Assembly: GCA_966185765.1 (NCBI GenBank)
Contig: CBIFVZ010000009.1
Location: 1-64,000, forward strand
Direction: 5' to 3'
DNA from: CBIFVZ01 sp966185765
Lineage (GTDB): Bacteria > Pseudomonadota > Gammaproteobacteria > Enterobacterales > Enterobacteriaceae
DNA: 64,000 nt
Shown here piece by piece: positions 46,422 through 54,488 of the stretch; the stretch's first letter is position 1, and each line of letters begins with the position of its first letter. The position numbers were made by a program, and so were the translations under genes. Under the pieces are notes generated by a model. That model saw only the letters and a program-made list of their open reading frames with translations, did no database searches and was not told the origin of the DNA.

Positions 46422-46846
46422 TACCGCCTACTTAATCATCGTTGACTCAATTTTTGCAGCGCGCAGTGTAAAGCACAATGCCCGCACAAACTATGCCTTT
46501 GGGTTAAGTCTGGACGATAAATTGCGATAAAGTTGCGCTTTATGTTGGCCTTTCTTGTGAAATTTGTTGACCCAGCGGTAAGCCCTGGTCTGGTTGCAAC
46601 GGTTTGCCCTGAGCACGATTCAAAAACTCACCGGTATTCTCTTGTCAGTGTTGCAATAACGTCAGGCAAATTCGGTGAATGGCCTGGCAAGTAACCCAGG
46701 TTTATCAAATGGCAGGAATGGTTTACCGGCGTTGTCATGGCCGGGGCAGGACTGAAGATGCTTTTAGCGCTAACGTGGTAGCTTGCTTGACGAAGTAACT
46801 TCACTCACCCCGGCAACCCCGGTATTGATGGCCCTGCTTTTATCCG
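46422..46846. other. Gene-free gap
   Basis: About 425 bases between the cold-shock gene start and the hairpin after the next gene. No frame with a ribosome site, no known repeat. The promoter of the cold-shock gene should lie at the left end. Confidence 0.45.
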
Positions 46847-46876
46847 CAGACTCACCGGCTAAGGCCAGTGAGTCTG
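46847..46876 (-). terminator. Hairpin after the secreted unknown protein gene
   Basis: Perfect nine-base stem CAGACTCAC / GTGAGTCTG with a 12-base loop, eight bases past the stop. There is no T-run on the minus strand. Confidence 0.5.
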
Positions 46877-46884
46877 GTTGTTGA

Positions 46885-48294
46885 CTAACGTATTACGCTA
46901 ACATTTTCCAGTTTCACTCGACCTTCAGGTTTATCTCCTATTTGCTGAGCGACCGGGACGAAGACGTTAAAATCTTGCAGCCAGGCCTCTTTGCTACTGC
47001 TATCCGCTTGCCCTTGAGTCGTGCCATGACATTCAACCAATAAATATTTCCCACTAAACTCAGGTGCAATGCTCTGTGCATTCCCCTCCCCCGTTACTTC
47101 ACAGCGTAACGTTGAAGTAGTGACTTTCTTATCGGAATCAATAGCGTCCAATTGCATCTGATATCGTTGACCAGCTACTAAAGGGAAACGGAGATCTGTC
47201 TGTAACTTGTTGAGCCGTGAGGCACCACTACTGATGGACATAGCGAATTTTAGCTGTAACTGATTAGCCAGCGTTAAACGTTGCACCGTCCAGATATTGT
47301 AATTTTCCAGCTTACGTATATAACCATCCGGTTGTGCATCCAACTGGACGTTGACCTTGCCGAGCGCACTGACTTCGGTATAACGAACCTGTTTAAAGCG
47401 TGGAAGCGCCCAGGGTTTGATCAATGACTGCGCCTGGCGTTCAATGTCAGCAGAAAGGGGGAATTTATTGAGCCACTGAGGATTATTATCGCTCAGTTCA
47501 GGCATTGATGGCCCCATCAACGTTGATGCTGACTTATTAGGAGCAGGGACGAAAAGCCCTTCGGCGGTAAACGTTTTTCCTGATGGTAACTGACAGAACT
47601 GCTCAAAGCGTTGGGACATTTGAGTGTTAATTTCGAAGCTACTCTTGCGACGAACAATATCAGCACCAATGAGTGAGTCCGTAACGCGACCTTCGCTGTC
47701 AATGTTCAGTGCTACGACAGCACCGCCCTGATGAGTTTTACAGTTATATAAGTAGTGTTCAATCTTTAATTCAAGTGGCGCATCGTAAGGCGGTTCCCAG
47801 ATAATATCTGCAAAGTCATATCCCATACGTACAGATAAAATGTCGCCAATGCGCTGAATACTATTAGCATCGACAAGCGCGGTCATGCCAGTTTCGGTTG
47901 TGGCTGATAACTTTTCCCACCGTGCATTTTTTATCGATTGCTGGCATACCTTACGGATATCTTCTGCCGTCATCTGCATATCGTCCTGTGCAGGCGCATA
48001 GCGGAGGTAGCTGTTACCGTAATAGCGAGCGCTGGTTATCCCCTTCTCATCCAGTAAATCCTTGTACAGAAGCTGTGCCTTGCCCTGTTTACAATCAACG
48101 GAACGCCATTGCTGTACTGTTTTTCCGTTATTGAGGTTTAACGACACCATATAATTCACACGATCGTGTATTTTGACTACTGACACGGAATTAGTACTAA
48201 CACTGATCACTGCAGGCTTATCAGCAGCCTGAGCCAAAGAGAATGGCAAAAGTGACAAAAAAAGTGAACCTGTTAAAGCGCGTACGCTGTGCAT
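46885..48294 (-). CDS. Secreted protein of unknown function, 469 residues
   Basis: I do not recognise this family. A clear Sec signal peptide (cleaved near LAQAADKP) targets it to the periplasm or beyond. The body is mostly beta-predicted, with few lysine clusters and several cysteines (VDCKQGKA, RKVCQQS, LYNCKTH, EQFCQLP, LRCEVTG, VECHGT) that could pair as disulphides. The region around residues 200-290 (GRVTDSLIGADIVRRKSSFEINTQMSQRFEQFC) is the most domain-like. It is followed by nothing on the same strand and preceded by the HEAT-like gene 92 bases upstream, so the two may be one transcription unit. Its promoter or function cannot be inferred; host-specific accessory status is likely. Confidence 0.7.
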   Translation of the reverse strand: MHSVRALTGSLFLSLLPFSLAQAADKPAVISVSTNSVSVVKIHDRVNYMVSLNLNNGKTVQQWRSVDCKQGKAQLLYKDLLDEKGITSARYYGNSYLRYAPAQDDMQMTAEDIRKVCQQSIKNARWEKLSATTETGMTALVDANSIQRIGDILSVRMGYDFADIIWEPPYDAPLELKIEHYLYNCKTHQGGAVVALNIDSEGRVTDSLIGADIVRRKSSFEINTQMSQRFEQFCQLPSGKTFTAEGLFVPAPNKSASTLMGPSMPELSDNNPQWLNKFPLSADIERQAQSLIKPWALPRFKQVRYTEVSALGKVNVQLDAQPDGYIRKLENYNIWTVQRLTLANQLQLKFAMSISSGASRLNKLQTDLRFPLVAGQRYQMQLDAIDSDKKVTTSTLRCEVTGEGNAQSIAPEFSGKYLLVECHGTTQGQADSSSKEAWLQDFNVFVPVAQQIGDKPEGRVKLENVSVIR

Positions 48295-48386
48295 ATATGT
48301 TCCTTCATATTTTTTGAAATAAAAGTGCCAGCATCAAGGAGTATTGCCATATGGGAGCAAGACGCGGGCAAAAGCGATGGTTATCA

Positions 48387-49394
48387 TTACCTTCTTTTTT
48401 CTAAATCAGCCAGTGCATACATACCTCGTTCCGCTACGGATGCTGACGCATCGGATGCCAGTATTTTCGCCAGTTTAACGCCATCTTCGCCAAGAGAGTC
48501 CAATTCCTTGATGAGCATTTCACCGGCAATACGACGCACCATTGGAGAGCGATCAACTGTCGCCATTTTTAAATTTTCAATAAATGGCCTTGATGTGCCA
48601 ATCATCCGCTCCTTCAAAACAGGAATACGCCGTCGTTTTCCATATACTTTGTCTACCCACTGCCAGGTCGCCCCCTCGACCCAAACAAATTTATGTTCAA
48701 ACTGGCAACGGTATGCTTTTGCTCGTAAGGAGGGTTGAACCGAGCGCTCTGAAATCTCCGTCAAAAAAGCGTCTAATGCACCGCTACGACCCGCCTGCGT
48801 AAAAATAGCGGCCACAGGACCTGAAGTGGACAAGATGAGCCGCCTTTTAAGAGACACGGCGACGTTATCCATTGATACTATTTTCATCAGAATACTTTTT
48901 TCTGCCTCTGCCATTCTGCCCCAGGAATCCCAATAAGGGAGCGTGATAAATAAGACATCAACGATGATTTCCGGGTCGGTCAATTCAGCTATCAATGGCA
49001 ATACATCACGTGCTGCACTTCTTACCTGAGGTACCCAGTCATTGAGCCTTCGCACGACTAACGCAAATAAAAAACGGTTTGCAGCACCACCTGATAAAGT
49101 CCTTAGTGCTCTCTCCCGTTTGAATCCATCGGCATTGCATACATCCAGCCAGCTAAGAGAACCCATCAAGCCAGCATTAATATGAATAAGCCTGAGATGA
49201 GATGGCGCAAGCGATGCATAAATCGCCCAGCGAATCAGACGCTCCCAGTCATCTAACTTTTTAAGTGGTAGTGCTGAAGTGGCGGTAATAAAGGGTGATA
49301 TATCCGGGCGAATTCTTTGATAAAACTTATTAAAGCTTAATGATTTTTTGACAGCGGCAATTACGTCCTGTTGAAGACTGTCCGGTAGTGACAT
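48387..49394 (-). CDS. HEAT-repeat-like cytoplasmic protein of unknown function, 335 residues
   Basis: No signal peptide or membrane span. The protein is almost all helical with HEAT-like pairs: LNDWVPQVRSAARDVLPLIAELTDPEIIVDVLF, then MATVDRSPMVRRIAGEMLIKELDSLGEDGVKLAKILASD and SASVAERGMYALADLEKRR at the end. Such solenoids usually bind a partner protein. No catalytic motif seen. It shares a strand with the secreted unknown protein downstream (92 bases gap) and starts next to a PhzF-family remnant, so the neighbourhood has been reshaped. Pairing of a secreted protein with a cytoplasmic solenoid could reflect an effector/immunity-type arrangement, but nothing in the sequence demonstrates this. 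Confidence 0.65.
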   Translation of the reverse strand: MSLPDSLQQDVIAAVKKSLSFNKFYQRIRPDISPFITATSALPLKKLDDWERLIRWAIYASLAPSHLRLIHINAGLMGSLSWLDVCNADGFKRERALRTLSGGAANRFLFALVVRRLNDWVPQVRSAARDVLPLIAELTDPEIIVDVLFITLPYWDSWGRMAEAEKSILMKIVSMDNVAVSLKRRLILSTSGPVAAIFTQAGRSGALDAFLTEISERSVQPSLRAKAYRCQFEHKFVWVEGATWQWVDKVYGKRRRIPVLKERMIGTSRPFIENLKMATVDRSPMVRRIAGEMLIKELDSLGEDGVKLAKILASDASASVAERGMYALADLEKRR

Positions 49395-49467
49395 GAGATA
49401 ACATCCTTTCCCAATTTATAGCAGTACATAAAATTGTGATAATCCATCTTTAACATAGATTGCCTGC

Positions 49468-49692
49468 ATGCAACCTGTTAGCGCAAACATTTCGTATTCA
49501 ACATCTGCTCATCTGGCGATCGTTTATCATGCGCTTCACGGTAAAATGACATTATCGCTGCATATACGCCAGGGCGTTGATATGGGTCGGCCAGGCTCAG
49601 TGTATACACACGTCGATGTGTCTTCAGGTAAGCCGACCAGCCGGGTAGGCGGTAAAAGCGTTATGACGATGGAAGGAACATTTAGCCTGTGA
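49468..49692 (+). pseudogene. C-terminal remnant of a PhzF-family isomerase
   Basis: A plus-strand frame of 74 codons whose last 60 match the C-terminal end of PhzF/YddE epimerase-like proteins: LAIVYHALHG, then IRQGVDMGRPGSVYTHVDVSSGKPTSRVGGKSVMTMEGTF (compare QG..xGRxG..VxVxxxxGxxxxVxIxGxAV). Full proteins have about 260-300 residues with a catalytic N-terminal half (HSETAF), which is missing. The 73 bases to the upstream gene leave no room for it. So this is a fragment left by a deletion or insertion event; the codons before the homologous part are not part of the family. Confidence 0.65.
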
Positions 49693-49824
49693 TAGCCGTT
49701 TGTTCAAAAAGCTCCCCTGGCACTAACGTCATTTTTAACGCCAGGGGATTTACGGGTGAGATAATATGCAATGAGGAGCGCTATCTGGCATGGCGCATGG
49801 TCCATCAATGCGGGTACTGAATAA

Positions 49825-50277
49825 TTAAAACATACTGTTACCGCTGGCGGTTTTCTCCGGCACAGTCTGCGTCACATCCCAGTGCTCAATGATTTTATGG
49901 TTATCATCGAGTTTAAAAATATCAATAATCGCTTTGGTTTCGCCCGGCTCGCGCCCGGTGTTTTTAACATGCAGAATCACATAATTACCATCAACAAAAC
50001 TCTGCGTGATTTCACTGCGTGACTGCGGGTATTTTTGTTTGAGAAAAGCAATAAACTTCTCAAAGCCCGCCACACCGTCTTGCGCGACCGGATTATGCTG
50101 TTTGTAGGTCGCCCCCAGGTACTGCTTCGCCTGGGCAAAATCCTTTTTATTTAATGCACTGTCATAAAATGCCAGCACATTTTGTTTATTGATGGTTTCG
50201 CTTTGCGTGTTGCCCGCCCAGGCGGTACTGACGGCTAAAGGAAGCACGCAAAACAAGGCCGCAATGGTTGTACGCAT
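49825..50277 (-). CDS. Secreted SnoaL-like (NTF2-fold) protein
   Basis: A 150-residue periplasmic protein. A signal peptide is cleaved near AWAGNTQ. An NTF2-like alpha+beta cone follows: NKQNVLAFYDSALNKKDFAQAKQYLGATYKQHNP is the family's typical start, GFEKFIAFLKQKYPQ and the strands VDGNYVILHVKNTG and AIIDIFKLDDNHKIIEHWDVTQ complete it. SnoaL-like proteins range from polyketide cyclases to simple ligand-binding proteins; no catalytic residue can be assigned from sequence alone. The start at 50277 has GGAGA seven bases upstream; the ATG at 50283 sits too close to it. It is monocistronic, between a PhzF fragment and the ABC-F gene. Confidence 0.8.
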   Translation of the reverse strand: MRTTIAALFCVLPLAVSTAWAGNTQSETINKQNVLAFYDSALNKKDFAQAKQYLGATYKQHNPVAQDGVAGFEKFIAFLKQKYPQSRSEITQSFVDGNYVILHVKNTGREPGETKAIIDIFKLDDNHKIIEHWDVTQTVPEKTASGNSMF

Positions 50278-50424
50278 TGTCATTCTCCGGATTAATTCAT
50301 CGCATAGTCGTTAACTATGCTCCTAATCCTAGCCGCTTCGATAAAAATATGTTCGACACAGATGTAAAAAATCACGTCACTCCTCGCTTACCTTTGCCAT
50401 TCCCGGGTTTTAGCACCTGCGTTT

Positions 50425-51993
50425 TCATTCAAGACTGAGCGTGTGTGTAATGCCACAGCGCGCAACAAATGACTCGTCATGACTCACCAGCAGCAGCGTG
50501 CCTCGATAGTCGTACAGCGCATGTTCCAGAAGCTGCTTTGAATCCAGATCCAGTGCGTTATCTGGCTCATCAAGGATAAGGATCTCCGGCGGTGGTTCAG
50601 CAAGCGTCAGGGCAAGTAATGTCACTTTTAGCCGCTCACCACCGCTAAGGCTACCAAAGGGCAGCAACCCGCGATCGCCACGAATGCGCAGCGCCCCCAG
50701 ATGCGACCGCCACGTCTGCGCACTCACTGCTGGCGCATAACGGCACAGTGCCTCAGTGGTACTCAGCGCCGGGTCCAGCAATTGTAATTTCTGGTCGAGA
50801 TAACACACCCGTCCGTGAAGTGAAAACGCCCCCGCTGCGGGCAGTAGCTCGCCCGTCAAAACGCGCAGCAGCGTCGATTTGCCACAGCCGTTACGCCCGG
50901 CAATATGCCAGTGCTCACCGCCATAAATATCAAACGAATGCGCCTGTGAATTGCCTTGTGGGAGCCGCAGACCATGAGCATGCACCATTAACCGGCCTGA
51001 CGGCACCACGACTGGCATTTTCAGCGTTTGCGCATCCTTTATCTGGCGCTGTTCACTTACCTGCTGGCGCTCGGCACTCAACTGGTTAATGATGCGGGCA
51101 TTGCGCTGCGCCACCCCCGCCATCTTACCTTCAGCCCGTTCTTTTTTGCCGTCCAGCAATATCGTTGCCTGTGAGCCGTTACGACGCAACTTTTCTCCCT
51201 GCTGCTGGCGCTTTGCGCGTTTGGCAGCGCTCTTTTGTTGTACACGCTTTTCCTGATGCAACTGCGACGTCAGACGCGCCTCATGCGCTTGCAGCGCCTG
51301 CTGTTTTCTTGCCTGTTCAGTGGCATAAACCTCATAGTTGCCGCCGTATTCATTAAGCCCACTGGCCGTCAGTTCAAAGATAGCGTTCATCTGCCCGAGT
51401 AAGGTGCGGTCGTGGCTGATAACCAGGCTGCCCGCGCGGTGCTCAAGCAGTTGTCGGGCAAGCCAGCGCCGCCCGGCGCTGTCAAGATGGCCATCTGGCT
51501 CGTCGAGCAATAAAAAGGCGTCTTGCTGCATAAACGCCAGACACAACGCAAGACGCACCTGTTCACCGCCGCTCAGGCAACGACAGTCGCTGTTAAGCGC
51601 CAGATGCCCCAGCCCGGCGTCACTCAGGAGGCGCTGTGCCCGGGCGCTACGTTCCCAGCTGTCTGCCAGCAATGTAAACAAATCCGGGTCGGTATCGCCC
51701 GCATCAATGCGCTGTTGTGCACGCAGGATATCGCTGATGCCGAGCGCATCAGCCAGGGTTGCCGCCGGTGCAGGTCCGCGCTGTGGCAGGTAATAAAATG
51801 CGCGCGCCCAACGCACATAGCCTTCGGCAGGTTTTTCACGCTGGGCAAGCAGTGTAAACAACACCGATTTACCCTGACCATTAGGACCTACCAGCCCCTG
51901 CGGTTGGGTAAACAGCGTACCGCTGATATCAGAAAACAACGTTGTGGCGTTAAAAACCGCGCTAAGACGCGAAAAATGACAGGCTACAGGCAT
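50425..51993 (-). CDS. ABC-F family ATPase (ribosome-associated / possible antibiotic resistance type)
   Basis: A soluble tandem ABC protein without membrane spans, 522 residues. ABC1: Walker A GPNGQGKSVL, signature LSGGEQVRLAL, Walker B LLLDEPDGHLD, switch ISHDRT. Linker helices (about 220-300) are rich in Lys, Arg and Gln (KQQALQAHEARLTSQLHQEKR and on), as for the P-site tRNA interaction motif. ABC2: GRNGCGKSTL, LSGGERLKVTL, LILDEPDNALD, VSHDES. It is shorter than and unlike my recall of EttA, Uup, YheS and YbiT, so it may be a fifth, lineage-specific member. Such proteins act on the ribosome, sometimes displacing antibiotics. AGGAGG lies eight bases before the ATG at 51993, ruling out the longer frame to 52074. 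A GC hairpin lies in the 5' leader. Confidence 0.85.
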   Translation of the reverse strand: MPVACHFSRLSAVFNATTLFSDISGTLFTQPQGLVGPNGQGKSVLFTLLAQREKPAEGYVRWARAFYYLPQRGPAPAATLADALGISDILRAQQRIDAGDTDPDLFTLLADSWERSARAQRLLSDAGLGHLALNSDCRCLSGGEQVRLALCLAFMQQDAFLLLDEPDGHLDSAGRRWLARQLLEHRAGSLVISHDRTLLGQMNAIFELTASGLNEYGGNYEVYATEQARKQQALQAHEARLTSQLHQEKRVQQKSAAKRAKRQQQGEKLRRNGSQATILLDGKKERAEGKMAGVAQRNARIINQLSAERQQVSEQRQIKDAQTLKMPVVVPSGRLMVHAHGLRLPQGNSQAHSFDIYGGEHWHIAGRNGCGKSTLLRVLTGELLPAAGAFSLHGRVCYLDQKLQLLDPALSTTEALCRYAPAVSAQTWRSHLGALRIRGDRGLLPFGSLSGGERLKVTLLALTLAEPPPEILILDEPDNALDLDSKQLLEHALYDYRGTLLLVSHDESFVARCGITHTLSLE

Positions 51994-52078
51994 AAATAAG
52001 CCTCCTGATAAACAGGGGCTGAAAGCCAATACCCATATAAAAAGAGTCAGGTTATGCCACCAGCCCGCAATCAAACAC

Positions 52079-52101
52079 TAACGCCGCTATTACGGGCGTT
52101 A
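52079..52101 (-). promoter_or_regulatory. Hairpin in the ABC-F leader region
   Basis: TAACGCC / GGCGTTA with a nine-base loop, 86 bases upstream of the ABC-F start. Regulated ABC-F resistance genes often have attenuator hairpins there. No T-run follows closely, so this is only suggestive. Confidence 0.3.
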
Positions 52102-52283
52102 CAGAGCGTTGAAAGGTGCGGGTGTTACTTCACTGGCGTAGAACCTCATTGGAGAGAAAAGAGAAAACCCGGCTATGCTACCTGAAGTTTGCGCAAAAGG
52201 TAAATTGGGCGACACAAAAAGTGTAAGCCAATTAAAAAAAACGCCTGCTTTACCGGGAATCTCTGATTATTGCAGAGGGTATT

Positions 52284-52970
52284 TTATGAGGACTGATACC
52301 GGTAGCCAAGACCATGTACGGTACGAATCAGCAAAGGATTATTCACATCCTGCTCAATGACTTTGCGTAACCTGGAAATGTGTTGATCCAGGGTACGGCT
52401 ATTGGGTAAATAATCGTAGCCCCAGGCTGCATCAAATAGCATATCCCGCGTCACTACCTGATTTTTGTGGCGGTGAAGGCAGGTTAAAATACGAACCTCC
52501 CGCAAGGTCAGCTCCATTTTTTGCTCACCGCGCCGTGCGCATAACTCATTGGGAAAGACAGTAAGATCACCAAATATAAAGCTAAGATTGGGTTGCTGTG
52601 TATTATCACGCAAGCAGCGCCGGGCGATGGTCTTTATCCGCGCTCGCAGTTCATGAATGCCAAAGGGTTTGCTGATGTAATCATCCGCCCCCAACTCCAG
52701 CCCAACCACGCGATCGATTTCTTCGTCTTTGGCTGAAAGAAATACGATGGGGATATGCTCATTGTGGCGGCGAATTTCGCGGCACACCGTATAACCATCC
52801 ATTTCAGGCATCATAATATCGAGCAAAACAAAGTCCGGTCCACTGCGATGGTAACACTCAAGTGCTGCGCGACCATCTGGTGCGGCAATCAACGTATAAC
52901 CTTCCCGTGACAGCGCATCAACCAGCCCCTGACGGATATGCGTGTCATCTTCGGCAATCAGTATTTTCAT
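52284..52970 (-). CDS. OmpR/PhoB-type response regulator of the VWA operon
   Basis: A 228-residue transcription factor. The receiver domain (1-120) has the acidic pocket EDD, the phospho-acceptor aspartate in LLDIMMPEMDG, the switch serine and the lysine in YISKPF. The winged-helix DNA-binding domain (130-225) has LTLREVRILTCLHRHKNQVVTRDMLFDAAWG, the recognition helix RTLDQHISRLRKVIE and the wing IRTVHGLGYRYQ. The start at 52970 (AGGA eight bases upstream) lies four bases after the kinase stop; the longer frame from 53030 runs into the kinase gene. It is the last of three genes: VWA protein, kinase, regulator. Targets unknown; autoregulation of the operon is the usual pattern. Confidence 0.9.
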   Translation of the reverse strand: MKILIAEDDTHIRQGLVDALSREGYTLIAAPDGRAALECYHRSGPDFVLLDIMMPEMDGYTVCREIRRHNEHIPIVFLSAKDEEIDRVVGLELGADDYISKPFGIHELRARIKTIARRCLRDNTQQPNLSFIFGDLTVFPNELCARRGEQKMELTLREVRILTCLHRHKNQVVTRDMLFDAAWGYDYLPNSRTLDQHISRLRKVIEQDVNNPLLIRTVHGLGYRYQSS

Positions 52971-52974
52971 GGTT

Positions 52975-54471
52975 CTATCCTTGAGGCAACACCAGGGTAA
53001 AGCACACCCCCGGCTGCTCTGTGGTAACAAGAATGCGTCCTTGCAGGCGTTGCGCCAGCTGTGAGGCGATGGTCAGCCCAATACCGGTTCCAGACACGCC
53101 TTCAGTGATGGATGATTTCACCCGGTAAAACGCACGAAAGATCATTTTAAGCTCTTGCTCGGGTATGCCGGGACCATAGTCACGTACGGCTATCTCCACG
53201 TTTTCACGCACAAGACAGACAGCAATATCAATACGTTTCCCCTGTGAAGCATATTTTTCTGCATTACTCAGGAAGTTACTGATGATTTGGGTGAGAACAT
53301 CGCTGTCGCTATGTAACACCAGATTTTGCGGACAAGTAATGTGCATCTCCATGCCTTTAACCTGCAAGGCAGGCGTGAAGATGTGCGTAATTTCGGTTAT
53401 CAGATGCGCAATGTCCACCGGTTGAATATGCAGTTTGGGTGAACGCGTGAAGGTGAGGATATTTTGAATAAGCCGCGATAAACGCTGGCTCTCCTGGGTA
53501 ATGACATTCACATAACGCAGTTCGTGTTCCTGCTCATCATCCAGTCCTTCACGCATCAGTTCAGCATAGAGCGTAATATTAGTCAGCGGTGTTTTCAGCT
53601 CGTGCGACACCTGGCTTACGAAATCTACCTGCTGGCGTGCCTGACGAGCGTTGCGGGTATATTCCCGCCATAACGAAAAACCAATTAACGCGACTGCCAT
53701 CAGAAGCACTGCAAGTAATACCCCGCCCCATATCCAGATATGATTAAGCGGGGTCTTTACGCCATAGACTTTCACTTTCCATGTAGTGAGGGGGTAATCC
53801 AGCGTAACGCTATCCAGTAACGTCTGCTGGGTTAATGCTGAGGGTTCATTCAGGTACAGCTGACGACCGTTTTCCGTCACCTGAACAATCAGCCTTGCCG
53901 CTTCATGGCTGGCCTGGATACTATTCGCTGTGTCCATCATCAGCTGTACGTAAGAGAGACGAAACCCAACAATCGCATTCCCCTTCTGTCGCCAGTAAAT
54001 CAGCAGCGGCTCCTGCGTTTCCTGGGTAATAAACCACCCTGCCTGCGGGACATTTTGTTCACTACCGGCCATATGACTGGCAAGCTGGCTGGGATCGTTG
54101 ACCAACGGTGTAAGCTGGCGAACCCACTCTTTTTCTTCATTGGTTAAGGGCGCATGTTCATCCGGGTAAATAAGCTGATGTTTACGCAGGATAAACACAT
54201 CAACAATACTGTCGTCGTTTTCTTTAAAAGCGCGCAACGTCGCAGCGTCATCAGGGTTAATAAAATCGCTGATGGCATGTAAACGCGAGGCTCTTTGTTG
54301 CAGATGATTTTTAATCACGGTAACGACACTGGCCGTTTGCGCTTTTGCCAGATTGTGCACCTGGTTTTGACGCAATAAGACTTCATGCTCAAGCGTGCGG
54401 ATGCCCAGATAAGCAAGCAGAACAAAAAATATCAGCGCGATAACGAGATAAATCAGCTTACTTCTGAACAT
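52975..54471 (-). CDS. Membrane sensor histidine kinase of the VWA operon
   Basis: A 498-residue kinase. TM1 (about 7-25), a large periplasmic sensor (about 28-245, no family recognised, containing a WFITQETQEPLLIYWRQKGN strand pair), TM2 (about 248-270). A short linker without a clear HAMP leads to HisKA with the phospho-acceptor histidine in FVSQVSHELKTPLTNI. The HATPase domain has N box SNFLSNAEKYA, G1 DYGPGIPE, F box IFRAFYR and G2 GTGIGLTIA. All catalytic elements are intact. GGGAG lies ten bases before the ATG. It is 17 bases after the VWA gene stop and four bases before the regulator start, so the three genes form one operon. The periplasmic domain may sense the secreted VWA protein or its ligand. 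Confidence 0.9.
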   Translation of the reverse strand: MFRSKLIYLVIALIFFVLLAYLGIRTLEHEVLLRQNQVHNLAKAQTASVVTVIKNHLQQRASRLHAISDFINPDDAATLRAFKENDDSIVDVFILRKHQLIYPDEHAPLTNEEKEWVRQLTPLVNDPSQLASHMAGSEQNVPQAGWFITQETQEPLLIYWRQKGNAIVGFRLSYVQLMMDTANSIQASHEAARLIVQVTENGRQLYLNEPSALTQQTLLDSVTLDYPLTTWKVKVYGVKTPLNHIWIWGGVLLAVLLMAVALIGFSLWREYTRNARQARQQVDFVSQVSHELKTPLTNITLYAELMREGLDDEQEHELRYVNVITQESQRLSRLIQNILTFTRSPKLHIQPVDIAHLITEITHIFTPALQVKGMEMHITCPQNLVLHSDSDVLTQIISNFLSNAEKYASQGKRIDIAVCLVRENVEIAVRDYGPGIPEQELKMIFRAFYRVKSSITEGVSGTGIGLTIASQLAQRLQGRILVTTEQPGVCFTLVLPQG

Positions 54472-54488
54472 CCAGCACTCCCTGTGGA

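Noticed and set aside
49825..50277. Possibility that the secreted SnoaL-like gene belongs to the ABC-F or PhzF neighbours as an antibiotic biosynthesis group
   Set aside because: PhzF is only a fragment, orientations and spacing do not form an operon, and no biosynthetic enzymes are present.
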